A stretch of DNA of 55,476 nt from Rhodoglobus sp. GTDB lineage: Bacteria > Actinomycetota > Actinomycetes > Actinomycetales > Microbacteriaceae. Shown in pieces: positions 32,502-40,146 of this stretch. The notes beneath the pieces are model-generated. The model was not told the DNA's origin. It made no database searches and worked only from the letters and a program-made list of their open reading frames with translations. The translations under genes and the position numbers were made by a program. Where the stretch lies: the NCBI GenBank assembly GCA_025463605.1, contig JAODAV010000021.1:1-55476 (forward strand), written 5' to 3'. Position 1 is the first letter of the stretch, and each line of letters starts with the position of its first letter.

Positions 32502-32544
32502 CTTATTTCAAGATTTAGTATAAGTCTTGTTCTAAGCCTGTCAA
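32502..32544 (-). promoter_or_regulatory. sigma-70-type promoter with overlapping palindromic operator of the beta-glucoside operon
   Basis: On the minus strand a perfect -35 (TTGACA, 32539-32544) is followed after 16 bp by TATACT (32517-32522). The 35-bp stretch 32502-32536 is an imperfect palindrome with 16-bp arms (CTTAnnnCAAGAnTTA) around GTA; 12 of 16 arm positions match. It covers the -10 box and most of the spacer, so a bound repressor would block polymerase. It is also much more AT-rich than its surroundings. The ROK repressor at the end of the operon is the obvious candidate binder. Confidence 0.75.
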
Positions 32545-32564
32545 GCGACACCGCTCACCAAGCC

Positions 32565-32663
32565 GTGGGGGCGGCCTTCCCGCCGCGCGAGGACGCGACG
32601 ACGATCTACCCGCTCGACGGTGTCGGTCGCTACACCGCACAGCTCGTGCGGCTCGGCCCCTAG
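32565..32663 (+). pseudogene. orphan C-terminal coding remnant
   Basis: Reading forward, 32 codons ending at a TAG look protein-like (AFPPREDATTIYPLDG, then RYTAQLVRLGP) and resemble the C-terminal strands of a carbohydrate-active enzyme, but there is no start, ribosome site or upstream domain. The promoter of the divergent GH1 gene lies directly upstream. It is probably the tail of a deleted gene. The parent family is not identified. Confidence 0.35.
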
Positions 32664-32682
32664 ACGGCCGCGTTAGCGCGCA

Positions 32683-33030
32683 TCAGGCCGGCGCGGCCAG
32701 CACCGCGACCAGAGAAATGATCGACCCAGCCGCGAACACGAGAAGTCCGCCGCGAATCGCCCTCGCCTTCAGACGGTGCTCGGTCTCGATCTCGTAGACC
32801 CACACCGGGCATCCGGCCCAGGCGATGCTACCGATGGCCGCGACGACCAGGGCGGCGCCGACCCACCACGCGATGGCGTTCGTTGCCGGCAGATCACCGG
32901 GACGCCATCCGCTGTCGAGCAGGCCGGCTAGTGGGATCGCGGCGCCGAGCAGAGTCGCCGCAAACCAAATCGTGCCGCTCGAACTGATGCGTTCGACCTG
33001 GCGTCTCAGTTCACTCAGAGAATCGCTCAC
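32683..33030 (-). CDS. small membrane protein, about three transmembrane segments
   Basis: A 115-residue protein starting at GTG 33030 (SDSLSELRRQVERISSSG); a TTG at 33045 is an alternative. Hydrophobic segments lie at about residues 20-40, 53-75 and 90-113, with an amphipathic N-terminal helix. It is divergent from the methyltransferase gene, 68 bp apart. Not recognised. Confidence 0.62.
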   Translation of the reverse strand: MSDSLSELRRQVERISSSGTIWFAATLLGAAIPLAGLLDSGWRPGDLPATNAIAWWVGAALVVAAIGSIAWAGCPVWVYEIETEHRLKARAIRGGLLVFAAGSIISLVAVLAAPA

Positions 33031-33098
33031 GATAGTAATCGTCAAACTTCGGGCGATGCGCGATCAAGGGCTGGACAACGAGGGCGTGGAGTCGGAAT

Positions 33099-33866
33099 AT
33101 GGGCACCGTGAGCTTCAACGTTCCGGCGAGTGCCTACGGCCGATTCATGGGCCAGTACTCGGAGCCCCTTGCCGCGCACTTCGTCGACTTCGCCGGCGCG
33201 ACGCCGGGCCAGACCGCCTTGGACGTCGGATGCGGCACCGGCGCCCTGACCGCTCAACTCGTCACCCGTCTCGGTGATGCGTCCGTCGCTGCGATCGACC
33301 CATCGGAGTCCTTCGTCGAAGCGACGAGGCAGCGCCTTCCGGGTGTTCGCGTCGAAGTGGGCATCGCCGAGAACCTGCCGTGGGAGGACGATTCGGTCGA
33401 TCTCACCATGGCGCAACTCGTCGTGCACTTCATGTCCGACCCCGTGGCCGGAATTCGTGAGATGGCGCGAGTGACGATACCGGGAGGTGTAGTGGCCGCG
33501 TGCGTGTGGGACCACGCGGGAGGCCGCGGGCCCCTCACGACATTCTGGAACGCCGCGCGCGATATCGATCCGGCCGTGCACGACGAGTCGGGTCTGGCGG
33601 GGACACGCGAGGGTCATCTCGCGGAGCTGTTCCAACGCGCCGAGCTGACCGACATCGAGCCGGGCGCTTTGCGCGTCGTCGTGTCGTTCGCGGACTTCGA
33701 TGAATGGTGGGAGCCCTACACCCTCGGCGTCGGGCCGGCGGGTGCCTACACCCGTCGCCTCGACGACGCGCAGCGCGAGAGACTCAAAGCCCGCTGCGCC
33801 GAACTGCTGCCGCCGGGTGCCTTCGATGTTGAGGCCGTTGCCTGGGCGGTGCGGGGACGCGCATAA
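33099..33866 (+). CDS. class I SAM-dependent methyltransferase
   Basis: A 255-residue methyltransferase of the UbiE/type 11 kind. The SAM site is LDVGCGTGALTAQL (about residue 41), followed by the acidic loop AAIDPSESFVEAT, GIAENLPWEDDSVDLTMAQLVVHF and the REMARVTIPGGVVAA strand. The substrate is unknown. The ATG at 33099 has GGAG 7 bp upstream; a second start, GTG 33108, is possible. No functional link to neighbours is evident. Confidence 0.9.
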   Translation: MGTVSFNVPASAYGRFMGQYSEPLAAHFVDFAGATPGQTALDVGCGTGALTAQLVTRLGDASVAAIDPSESFVEATRQRLPGVRVEVGIAENLPWEDDSVDLTMAQLVVHFMSDPVAGIREMARVTIPGGVVAACVWDHAGGRGPLTTFWNAARDIDPAVHDESGLAGTREGHLAELFQRAELTDIEPGALRVVVSFADFDEWWEPYTLGVGPAGAYTRRLDDAQRERLKARCAELLPPGAFDVEAVAWAVRGRA

Positions 33867-33892
33867 CACCGATCACCCATGCAACACCCCGA

Positions 33893-34222
33893 CTACTCCT
33901 CGAGCGCAGCATCCCGCCGCTCGAAACCGGGTCGCAGTACGACGCGGTGTAGCTCGATGTGGGCGACATCCTCCCAATTGACGAGGTATGACCCGCGGTG
34001 CATCCAGCGCAGCAAGCGATCGAGTATCACGGGCCGGCTCGCCGCTTTCCGCTCGTAGCCCAGGTATGACGATGTCGAACGCGGGCTGATGATGAGAGCG
34101 ACCATGCGGGCTTGGGCAGGCGACGTGCGACCCTCGAGCCTGAACCGCGCATCGACCACTGCGCCGAGACGATTCCCGTCGCCGTCGAACGCTGCGCTGC
34201 CGAGGATGTCACTCAGGAGCAT
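33893..34222 (-). CDS. PRC-barrel domain protein (second of two)
   Basis: A 109-residue protein with a PRC-barrel-like beginning (LLSDILGSAAFDGDGNRLGAVVDARFRLEG). The ATG at 34222 has GGGAGGT upstream and overlaps the end of the preceding PRC gene by 14 bp. The C-terminal half (VNWEDVAHIELHRVVLRPGFE) repeats barrel-like strands. PRC barrels often bind small partners or regulate complexes. It is the last gene of the Nramp-like operon, so a role in regulating the transporter is conceivable. Confidence 0.72.
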   Translation of the reverse strand: MLLSDILGSAAFDGDGNRLGAVVDARFRLEGRTSPAQARMVALIISPRSTSSYLGYERKAASRPVILDRLLRWMHRGSYLVNWEDVAHIELHRVVLRPGFERRDAALEE

Positions 34223-34598
34223 GGCGACCTCCCGGGATGCGGCCGATGACATGGTCCCGCATCCACCGCTCCACCCAGGTCACATCGAGATCGCTGCCGG
34301 GCGCAGAGATCCGGATGGCAGTGCCCAATTCGGTGATGAGCCCCCAGGGCACCCGGTGCCAGCGGCTGGCGGGCGGCCTGCCTCCGAAGATGCGAGTCGC
34401 CAACACGGGCCCGCTCAGCAGGTTCTCGATGATGGGACCCTCAGTGCCCACTGCGATGTCCCCGGAGGCAATGTCGGTCAGCTCGATGTCGTCGACGGCC
34501 GCGATCGGCACCCTGTCGGCGTCGAGCACCTGTCGGTCGAGGAGGTGCAGTTGGGCATCCAGGATGCGGCCGGCCCGAACACTGGCGTGCTTGGTCAT
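34209..34598 (-). CDS. PRC-barrel-like domain protein (first of two)
   Basis: A 129-residue cytoplasmic protein (MTKHASVRAGRILDAQLHLL) with two PRC-like strand sets: RQVLDADRVPIAAVDDIELTD, and after a linker HRVPWGLITELGTAI. Its ATG overlaps the stop of the Nramp-like gene (ATGA), so the two are translationally coupled. It is probably a cytoplasmic partner of the transporter; this is inferred from position only. The long open frame upstream of 34598 is the antisense shadow of the transporter gene and was ignored. Confidence 0.7.
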   Translation of the reverse strand: MTKHASVRAGRILDAQLHLLDRQVLDADRVPIAAVDDIELTDIASGDIAVGTEGPIIENLLSGPVLATRIFGGRPPASRWHRVPWGLITELGTAIRISAPGSDLDVTWVERWMRDHVIGRIPGGRHAPE

Positions 34599-35824
34599 GC
34601 GCCAGCCCCCGTCACGATCATGAGTGGGATCGCCGCGATCGACGCGACGAGGATGATGACCAGATAGACGAGTCCGAAGGCGTTCGCGACCGGCCCGTTC
34701 ACGTCCCGCCCCATGTAGTCGCGATCGTTCGCGACGATGAGGATCGGGATGTACGTGAGTGGCAGTGCCACAGCGGAGAAGACCACGGAGTACTCGGTGA
34801 CGAGGATCGGGTCGACGCCGGTGAGGAGGATCCCGATCGCCGCGAGCAGCCCGACGATCATCACCACGTGGAATCGAGACGCGGCGGCGGGAGCACGGAA
34901 CTTGCCCCACGACCAGCCGAAGTACTGGGCGATCGTGTAGCCGCTCGAGAGCGTGGTCTCGAGGGCTGCCCCGAAGAAGGCGGCGAGCATCCCGACGATG
35001 AGAAAGCAGAACGCTATGGTGCCGCCCGCTTGCACCACCGGCAGGGCGACCTGTGAGAGGGAGGTGACGTCGATCGCCTGCGGAAGCAGCACGATCGCGG
35101 CGGATGCGGCGATCGCGATGGAGAGGAAGCCGCCGAGCGGGAATCCGACGAGCACGTTGAGGCGGGCCTGCCCCAGATCCCGTCGCCGCCAGCCCTCCTC
35201 GACTGCTCCGGAGGAGAAGAAGAAGACCTCGTATGGCGTCATCGCGGCGCCGAAGAGTGCGATCGCGTAGTACCAGTACGTGGCCGGAGCCTCGTCGGAC
35301 GGCACGGCGGGCACGAGCGCCTGCCGGGCGAGCGCACCCCAGTCGGGCCCGAGCATGATGACGGCGACCACGAACACGATGAGGCTCAAGCCGAGCATCC
35401 CCGTCGCGTTCTCGAGGTGCGAGAACTTGGCGCGCCACACGACGATCCACACTCCGAACGCTGCGAGCGGAACCCACAAGAGCGGTCCGATGCCCGTGAT
35501 CAGCTGGAGAACGAGCGCGATACCCCCGATCTCTGCGGCCATCGTCATGAGGTTGATCAGAAAGCTCGCCCCGAGGTTCGCGAGGCCCGCTCTCGACCCG
35601 AGGCGCTCGCGGATGATCTCGAATGTCGCGCGGCCGCTCACCGCCGCGACCCGTCCGGACATGTTGGCGAAGACGCAGATGCCGATCACGCCCACAACCA
35701 CGACCCAGGCCAGCGACATGCCGAAGCGCGAGCCGACGACGGCGTTGGTCACCATGTCGCCGATGTCCACGAAGCCGCCGATCGCCGTGAGCACGCCCAG
35801 CGCGACGGCGAAGAGCCGCTTCAC
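34595..35824 (-). CDS. Nramp (SLC11)-like divalent metal transporter with altered metal site
   Basis: A 409-residue protein with about 11 transmembrane segments and the LeuT-type pattern of Nramp transporters. Helix 1 carries DIGDMVTN (about residues 20-27) where Nramps have DPGN. Helix 6 has GAAMTPYEVFFFSSG where they have a methionine-containing MPH motif. Loss of the methionine fits Nramp-related proteins that prefer magnesium over transition metals, or a further clade. The GTG start overlaps the lipoprotein stop by 4 bp, and two PRC proteins follow in coupled order. Family is confident; substrate unknown. Confidence 0.82.
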   Translation of the reverse strand: MKRLFAVALGVLTAIGGFVDIGDMVTNAVVGSRFGMSLAWVVVVGVIGICVFANMSGRVAAVSGRATFEIIRERLGSRAGLANLGASFLINLMTMAAEIGGIALVLQLITGIGPLLWVPLAAFGVWIVVWRAKFSHLENATGMLGLSLIVFVVAVIMLGPDWGALARQALVPAVPSDEAPATYWYYAIALFGAAMTPYEVFFFSSGAVEEGWRRRDLGQARLNVLVGFPLGGFLSIAIAASAAIVLLPQAIDVTSLSQVALPVVQAGGTIAFCFLIVGMLAAFFGAALETTLSSGYTIAQYFGWSWGKFRAPAAASRFHVVMIVGLLAAIGILLTGVDPILVTEYSVVFSAVALPLTYIPILIVANDRDYMGRDVNGPVANAFGLVYLVIILVASIAAIPLMIVTGAGA

Positions 35825-36255
35825 TGCAGCCGCTCCCGTGCTTCGCGGAGTGCATCGAGGGCCTCGTCGAGTGCCGCGCTCGATTCATCCAGACTGCGAC
35901 CGGCCGCCAGCCCTGATCTCGCCTCGAGCACAGCGTCCGTGGCGGCCCTCACGAGCTGAAGGCCGTCGCTCCACAGTGCGCGGTCCTCGGCAGACCCATC
36001 CGCTGGCGGCACCCCTTGCTCGAGTGTGGTCGTCGCCGCCTCGAGTTGCCGGAGCGCATCCGACAGAGCGGTGTCGACGAGAGTCGGGAGGGCGTTGCCC
36101 GACTCCCCCAACTCGACGGCAAGGGAGGCACTTCCCGTCGCCGACAGGGCAGAATCCAGCGCGTCGCCTACCGTCGTCGTCGTTGATGCGCAGCCCGCGA
36201 GACCGACGATCGTCGCTACCGCAGCGACAACGCGCCACACCCTCCGGGCTCCCAC
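35821..36255 (-). CDS. helical lipoprotein upstream of the Nramp-like gene
   Basis: A lipoprotein with n-region GARRVWR, a hydrophobic stretch and the lipobox GLAGC, then about 120 residues of Ala/Leu-rich helix (SDALRQLEAATTTLEQG; LDEALDALREARERLQ) that probably form a helical bundle or coiled coil. The start is uncertain: the frame is open to an ATG at 36303, but GTG 36255 gives a normal signal peptide. Its stop overlaps the Nramp-like GTG, so all four genes form one coupled operon. Function unknown. Confidence 0.65.
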   Translation of the reverse strand: MGARRVWRVVAAVATIVGLAGCASTTTTVGDALDSALSATGSASLAVELGESGNALPTLVDTALSDALRQLEAATTTLEQGVPPADGSAEDRALWSDGLQLVRAATDAVLEARSGLAAGRSLDESSAALDEALDALREARERLQ

Positions 36256-36405
36256 ATCCCCGACGCTAGGAGCGGAGCGGCGTCGCGAGCAAGGGCTCCC
36301 CATTGCTCGCCGGAGGGTGTAAGTGGCGGGCGGGCCAAACCGAAACGAGTTCCGAAGCGAGTCCCGACGCGACCCCGTTCGCTCCGTTTCGCGCGGTAAG
36401 GCGAG

Positions 36406-36441
36406 GACGCCGGCCGCCCCATCCGATGGGCGACCGGCGTC
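36406..36441 (-). terminator. strong hairpin after the beta-helix protein gene
   Basis: An 8-bp perfect outer stem (GACGCCGG / CCGGCGTC) is continued by 5 and 3 further pairs with one mismatch and one bulge. It starts 5 bp past the stop of the minus-strand gene. No T-run, as is common in high-GC actinobacteria. Confidence 0.6.
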
Positions 36442-36446
36442 GGTCT

Positions 36447-38327
36447 CTAGAGCTTCTGCAGGCCCACGTCGTCGACCTGCACCCAGGCGGTGGCGCCGGG
36501 AGCCCAGTACCCGACGTGTATGACCACCGAGGTGTTCGCTCCCGTCGTGAATGTCACCACGTATCGGCTATAGGTCGTCGGCGCCTTGCCGGAGCGGATC
36601 TCGCTGATAACCGTCCCACCAGGGGTCTTCACGCCGAGCCAGGCGTTGTCGATGTTGCCGGAATTGCGCACCCACACCGTAAGGCGATATGTCGAATTGG
36701 TCGTCACCGCAACGGTCTGGTGCAATGCGCCCCAGCTCGTGCTGGTCGTGCTGGCGATCCATCCATTATCCGAGCCGGTGTGGGACTTGCCCGCCGCTAC
36801 GTCAACTCCGTAGCTGAGGGGGCCAGCTTTGTACCACGGCGAGCTCGATGTGGTTATCGAGGTCTGGGTCTCGAAACTGCCGTCGTTCACGATCGACGCG
36901 GCGCCGCCCGCGGGCGTGTGATGCTCGAACGCGCCGATGTCGACACCCTGTCCGACGTTGGTCGTAGCGCCGTCGAGGTCGGTGACAGACGCGGCGGTCG
37001 TGCCGTTGTCCACCGCTGGGCTCGTGACCGGTAGGCGGAGGTCGCCCGTGCCGTAGTTGACGAATTGCGGCGCCGCGATCATGTCACCGACGCCCAGTGT
37101 CGAGCCAACGGGCGCACCCGTGCCGCCGTACAGGTTGTGATCGTGTGGGAACACATAGTTGCCGAAGACCGTCGTATACGGAAGGTAGAAGATGTTGTTG
37201 GTGATCGTCGCCCAATCGTCCGCCGGCGCCGGTCCCCACTCGCGGTAATACCACCAGTCGAACATCTTGCTGTTGCTCGAATTGTTGCGACGCACGATCG
37301 TGTTGTTGGCGACGTAGTAGTCCGTGGGATCCGTCGTGGTGTCCCACGCCACCATCTGCTGGTAGTCGTCGCTGACGTTATAGATCACGTCGACGTGTGA
37401 TGACGACGTCTCTGTGACCTCGAGAAAGCCTTGCGATCCGCGCGAGTAGTTGTGGTCGATCGTGATGTTGTCCTTGTTGTAGAGGAACCCCTCGATCTCC
37501 ACCGCGCCGCCGTCCGCCCCGTAGGGGCTGTCCGTGCTGCGGCAATTGATGAAGTCGTTGTAGGAGACCCGAACCCCGCTGTTGTTGACACTCACGCCAA
37601 GCGCGCCATATGAGGTCTCGCTCCCACTGTCCATCCCGCGGAACGCGATACGCAAATCTTTGAAGGTGTTGTGCTCAACCACACTGTTGGCTCCGTAAGT
37701 CTTCACGCCCACGCCGACATCAGTGAACGTGCTGTCCTGTACGAGCGCGTTACTACCGTTCCCCGTGATCGCAACCGCCCCGCTCTGCTCATATTTTGGG
37801 CCGGTAATGCCCGCGAGGTTCGCGTTGTCGAAGACGGCGCCATCATCGAATGCGAGGTTCTTCACCTGCAGGTATGCGGCGTCGAGCACGAGCATGTTCC
37901 ACTGTCCCGGGTTGGTGAGGATCGGCTGCGCGCCCGAACCGTAGGCGGTGACCACGATCGGGTTGTTCGAGGCGCCAGCGTCGTTGAGCCACGCGCTCCC
38001 GGTGAAGGTCTGCCCGCGTTGGAACGCGATCACGTCCCCCGGACCGAAGGCGGTCGAGTTGACCTTCGAGAGCGTTCGCCACGCCTGGCCGGTCGTGAGA
38101 CCCGTGTTCGAGTCGTTGCCGGTCGAAGCGTTCACATAGAAGACGTCCCCTCCGGCGCCCGCACTCGGCGTACCTGATGTTGTGACCCGCGCGCCCGTGT
38201 TAGGGGACAGCGGATCGGCGTGTGCAACCTGCGGCGCCGCTATGACGAGACTTGCGAGCGCGGCCGAGGCCGCCAGCATCCCGAGCGCGCGTTTGCGCCA
38301 TCGTGTGTTTACCGAGCTGAGCGTCAT
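36447..38327 (-). CDS. secreted right-handed parallel beta-helix protein (polysaccharide lyase/pectinase-like) with C-terminal binding domain
   Basis: A 626-residue exported protein. The signal peptide (RWRKRALGMLAASAAL ... HADPL) ends near residue 38. Residues 60-465 hold the beta-helix, recognised by the FYVNASTGNDSNTG entry motif and Asn-rich rungs (NALVQDSTFTDVG, NITIDHNYSRGS, YYVANNTIVRRNNSS). A C-terminal domain (about 480-626, IVNDGSFETQTS ... WVQVDDVGLQKL) is CBM4/9-like. Such proteins are usually lyases or epimerases acting on plant or algal acidic glycans. The ATG has AGGAGGAGC upstream. It follows the LacI operon after a hairpin, so it is probably a separate unit. Confidence 0.82.
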   Translation of the reverse strand: MTLSSVNTRWRKRALGMLAASAALASLVIAAPQVAHADPLSPNTGARVTTSGTPSAGAGGDVFYVNASTGNDSNTGLTTGQAWRTLSKVNSTAFGPGDVIAFQRGQTFTGSAWLNDAGASNNPIVVTAYGSGAQPILTNPGQWNMLVLDAAYLQVKNLAFDDGAVFDNANLAGITGPKYEQSGAVAITGNGSNALVQDSTFTDVGVGVKTYGANSVVEHNTFKDLRIAFRGMDSGSETSYGALGVSVNNSGVRVSYNDFINCRSTDSPYGADGGAVEIEGFLYNKDNITIDHNYSRGSQGFLEVTETSSSHVDVIYNVSDDYQQMVAWDTTTDPTDYYVANNTIVRRNNSSNSKMFDWWYYREWGPAPADDWATITNNIFYLPYTTVFGNYVFPHDHNLYGGTGAPVGSTLGVGDMIAAPQFVNYGTGDLRLPVTSPAVDNGTTAASVTDLDGATTNVGQGVDIGAFEHHTPAGGAASIVNDGSFETQTSITTSSSPWYKAGPLSYGVDVAAGKSHTGSDNGWIASTTSTSWGALHQTVAVTTNSTYRLTVWVRNSGNIDNAWLGVKTPGGTVISEIRSGKAPTTYSRYVVTFTTGANTSVVIHVGYWAPGATAWVQVDDVGLQKL

Positions 38328-38362
38328 TGCTCCTCCTGCTTTCATTGATCGCATTCGTGATG

Positions 38363-38379
38363 ATCGAATCTGGTTCGAT
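38363..38379. promoter_or_regulatory. inverted repeat upstream of the beta-helix protein gene
   Basis: A perfect 6-5-6 inverted repeat (ATCGAA, 5 bp, TTCGAT) lies 36 bp upstream of the ATG, between the hairpin ending the preceding operon and the ribosome site. Size and position suit an operator. The binding protein is unknown; the sequence differs from the LacI-type site at 45905. Confidence 0.4.
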
Positions 38380-38380
38380 T

Positions 38381-38398
38381 GGTCCCCGGAAGGGGACC
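38381..38398 (-). terminator. hairpin after the ribokinase gene
   Basis: A perfect 7-bp stem with tetraloop (GGTCCCC, GGAA, GGGGACC) 46 bp past the ribokinase stop. It probably ends the LacI-controlled operon before the beta-helix gene. No T-run. Confidence 0.5.
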
Positions 38399-38443
38399 TC
38401 TTGCGGTCGATGAAGACTCGGATGACACCCCACGGGTGCGTCT

Positions 38444-39307
38444 CTACCGATCAGTCCTGTTCAGTTGTATGACTCGTGCCGCCTCGCGATTGGCGATGGA
38501 TGCTGCGGCGACCAGTTCCGCGCCTAGCGCGAGGTGGGCAGCAACCGTACCCGCGAACGCGTCGCCGGCTCCCGTTGTGTCCGCAACGGTGACGGGCAAG
38601 CCTTCGATGTGGTGGATCGAGTCGTCCGCCGCGACGAAGGCGCCGCGTGGTCCGGCCGTGAGCACTGCCGAGCGACAGCGCAGCGCGAGCGCCGCCGCGA
38701 GTGTCGCATCGGTTACGGGCGTGTCCGAGGCGAGGTCGACCAGGGCGCGGGCCTCGCCGGCATTGGCGATGAGCGGATCCGCGATCGCGAGCACCGCCGA
38801 CGGCAGGTGCTGCACCGGGCTCGGGTTGAGAACAAGTCTCGCGTCGTTGCGGGTGCACCACTCGACGACGGCGGCTGTGACCGCGGTGGGCACCTCGAGC
38901 TGGGTGAGCACGACGGCGGGTCGGCTTGCATCGAGCGAGCGCACGACATCGGACGGTCGAAGGTCCGAGTTGGCGAGCGGGAGCACGACGATGCTGTTCT
39001 CGCCGTCGGGTGTCAGCGAGATGAATGCGCGTCCCGTGGGCATCTCGCCGCGGTGGAGATGATCGATCGCGACGCCCGCCTCCCTCAGGGCGGTGGCGAT
39101 TCGCCTTCCGGCCGAATCGTGCCCAACGCTGCCGATGAAGGCACACGAGGCGATTCGCGCGGCCGCGGTCGCCTGATTGGCGCCCTTGCCCCCCGCGGTC
39201 TCTAGGTAGCCGGAGCCCATGACAGTCTCGCCCGCAGCCGGGCGGCGAGCCACGGATAGCACAACGTCGAGGTTGGCTGAGCCCACGACCGCAATGAGGG
39301 CGGTCAT
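38444..39307 (-). CDS. rbsK: PfkB-family sugar kinase, ribokinase-like
   Basis: A 287-residue kinase. Substrate-binding motif GGKGANQA lies near residue 39; the anion-hole and catalytic-base motif DTTGAGDAF, near residue 240, carries the catalytic Asp. VGSANLDVVL at the N-terminus is ribokinase-like. It would phosphorylate ribose released by the nucleoside hydrolase of the same operon. Its ATG overlaps the upstream permease stop by 4 bp. Ribose specificity is inferred from family resemblance and context; other pentoses are possible. Confidence 0.85.
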   Translation of the reverse strand: MTALIAVVGSANLDVVLSVARRPAAGETVMGSGYLETAGGKGANQATAAARIASCAFIGSVGHDSAGRRIATALREAGVAIDHLHRGEMPTGRAFISLTPDGENSIVVLPLANSDLRPSDVVRSLDASRPAVVLTQLEVPTAVTAAVVEWCTRNDARLVLNPSPVQHLPSAVLAIADPLIANAGEARALVDLASDTPVTDATLAAALALRCRSAVLTAGPRGAFVAADDSIHHIEGLPVTVADTTGAGDAFAGTVAAHLALGAELVAAASIANREAARVIQLNRTDR

Positions 39308-40146
39308 TCCTTGCTCCCCGTGCTTGCGACGGAAGTCACGAAGTAGCGCTGAAGAGCGAGCAGCACGATTGCGGGAATGATTGCGAGAATCGCTGTCTCG
39401 GCGAACACCCTCCCGTAGTCGGTCGTGAATGCTCCGAAAGCCTTGGCGATGGCTACCGGGGCGAGGTCGAGTTCCTGCCGGGACGTCACAAGGATCGGCC
39501 ACAGGTAGGCCTGCCACTGGAAGAGGAAGAGGATCAGACCAGCGCCGATGAGCGCAGGTCTGGTGAGCGGTAGGTATACCGACCAGAACACGCGGAACCA
39601 GTTTGCCCCGTCGAGGTGGGCGGCCTCCGAGAGGGAATGCGGGACGCCGAGGAAGAACTGCCTCATGGTGAACACCGCGAGGCCGTTACCGAGTCCGGGC
39701 AGGATGAGCGCGATAAGGGTGTTGGTCAGCCCCCAGTCGCTGAAGCTACGCGAGAGCGGGATCGCGATTGCCTCGAAAGGCACGAGGAAACTCAGCACGA
39801 CAATCGAGAACGTGACGGTGCGGCCGCGAAACGGGATGACGGCCAGGGCAAACGCCGCAGCCGCGCTGATGCCGAGACCCACGATCACCGTGACCACCGC
39901 GACGAGCAGGCTGTTGCTTAGCGCGGTCATGAACCCCGAATTCACCGCCGACTCGAGGTTGACGAGTGTGAACTCCTTCGGCCACAGCACATTCCAGTTC
40001 AGCGGCGAACTGCTCGCAAAAGTCTCAGTGCTCGAGCGGAATGTGCTCGCGACGAGCCACAACACCGGCAGCAGAAACAGCAGAGAGACGAGTATGGCCA
40101 CCACGGTGAGCAGACCGCGGCCTACACGACGGATGATCACGCTCAC
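39304..40146 (-). CDS. carbohydrate/nucleoside ABC transporter permease, MalG type
   Basis: A 280-residue permease with six transmembrane segments and the EAA loop (SLSEAAHLDGANWFRVFWSVYLP). The C-terminal YFVTSVASTGSKE is typical of CUT1 subunits. It overlaps the partner permease and the kinase by 4 bp each. Substrate inferred from the operon: a ribosylated compound or a sugar released from one. Confidence 0.92.
   Translation of the reverse strand: MSVIIRRVGRGLLTVVAILVSLLFLLPVLWLVASTFRSSTETFASSSPLNWNVLWPKEFTLVNLESAVNSGFMTALSNSLLVAVVTVIVGLGISAAAAFALAVIPFRGRTVTFSIVVLSFLVPFEAIAIPLSRSFSDWGLTNTLIALILPGLGNGLAVFTMRQFFLGVPHSLSEAAHLDGANWFRVFWSVYLPLTRPALIGAGLILFLFQWQAYLWPILVTSRQELDLAPVAIAKAFGAFTTDYGRVFAETAILAIIPAIVLLALQRYFVTSVASTGSKE

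Noticed and set aside
30704..32518. 604-codon plus-strand frame opposite the GH1 and binding-protein genes
   Set aside because: It is a shadow of high-GC genes on the minus strand with clear catalytic and lipobox motifs.
34599..35888. Upstream part of a 559-codon minus-strand frame
   Set aside because: It overlaps the Nramp-like gene in another frame and is Arg-rich; only the part from 34598 downstream (the PRC protein) is real.
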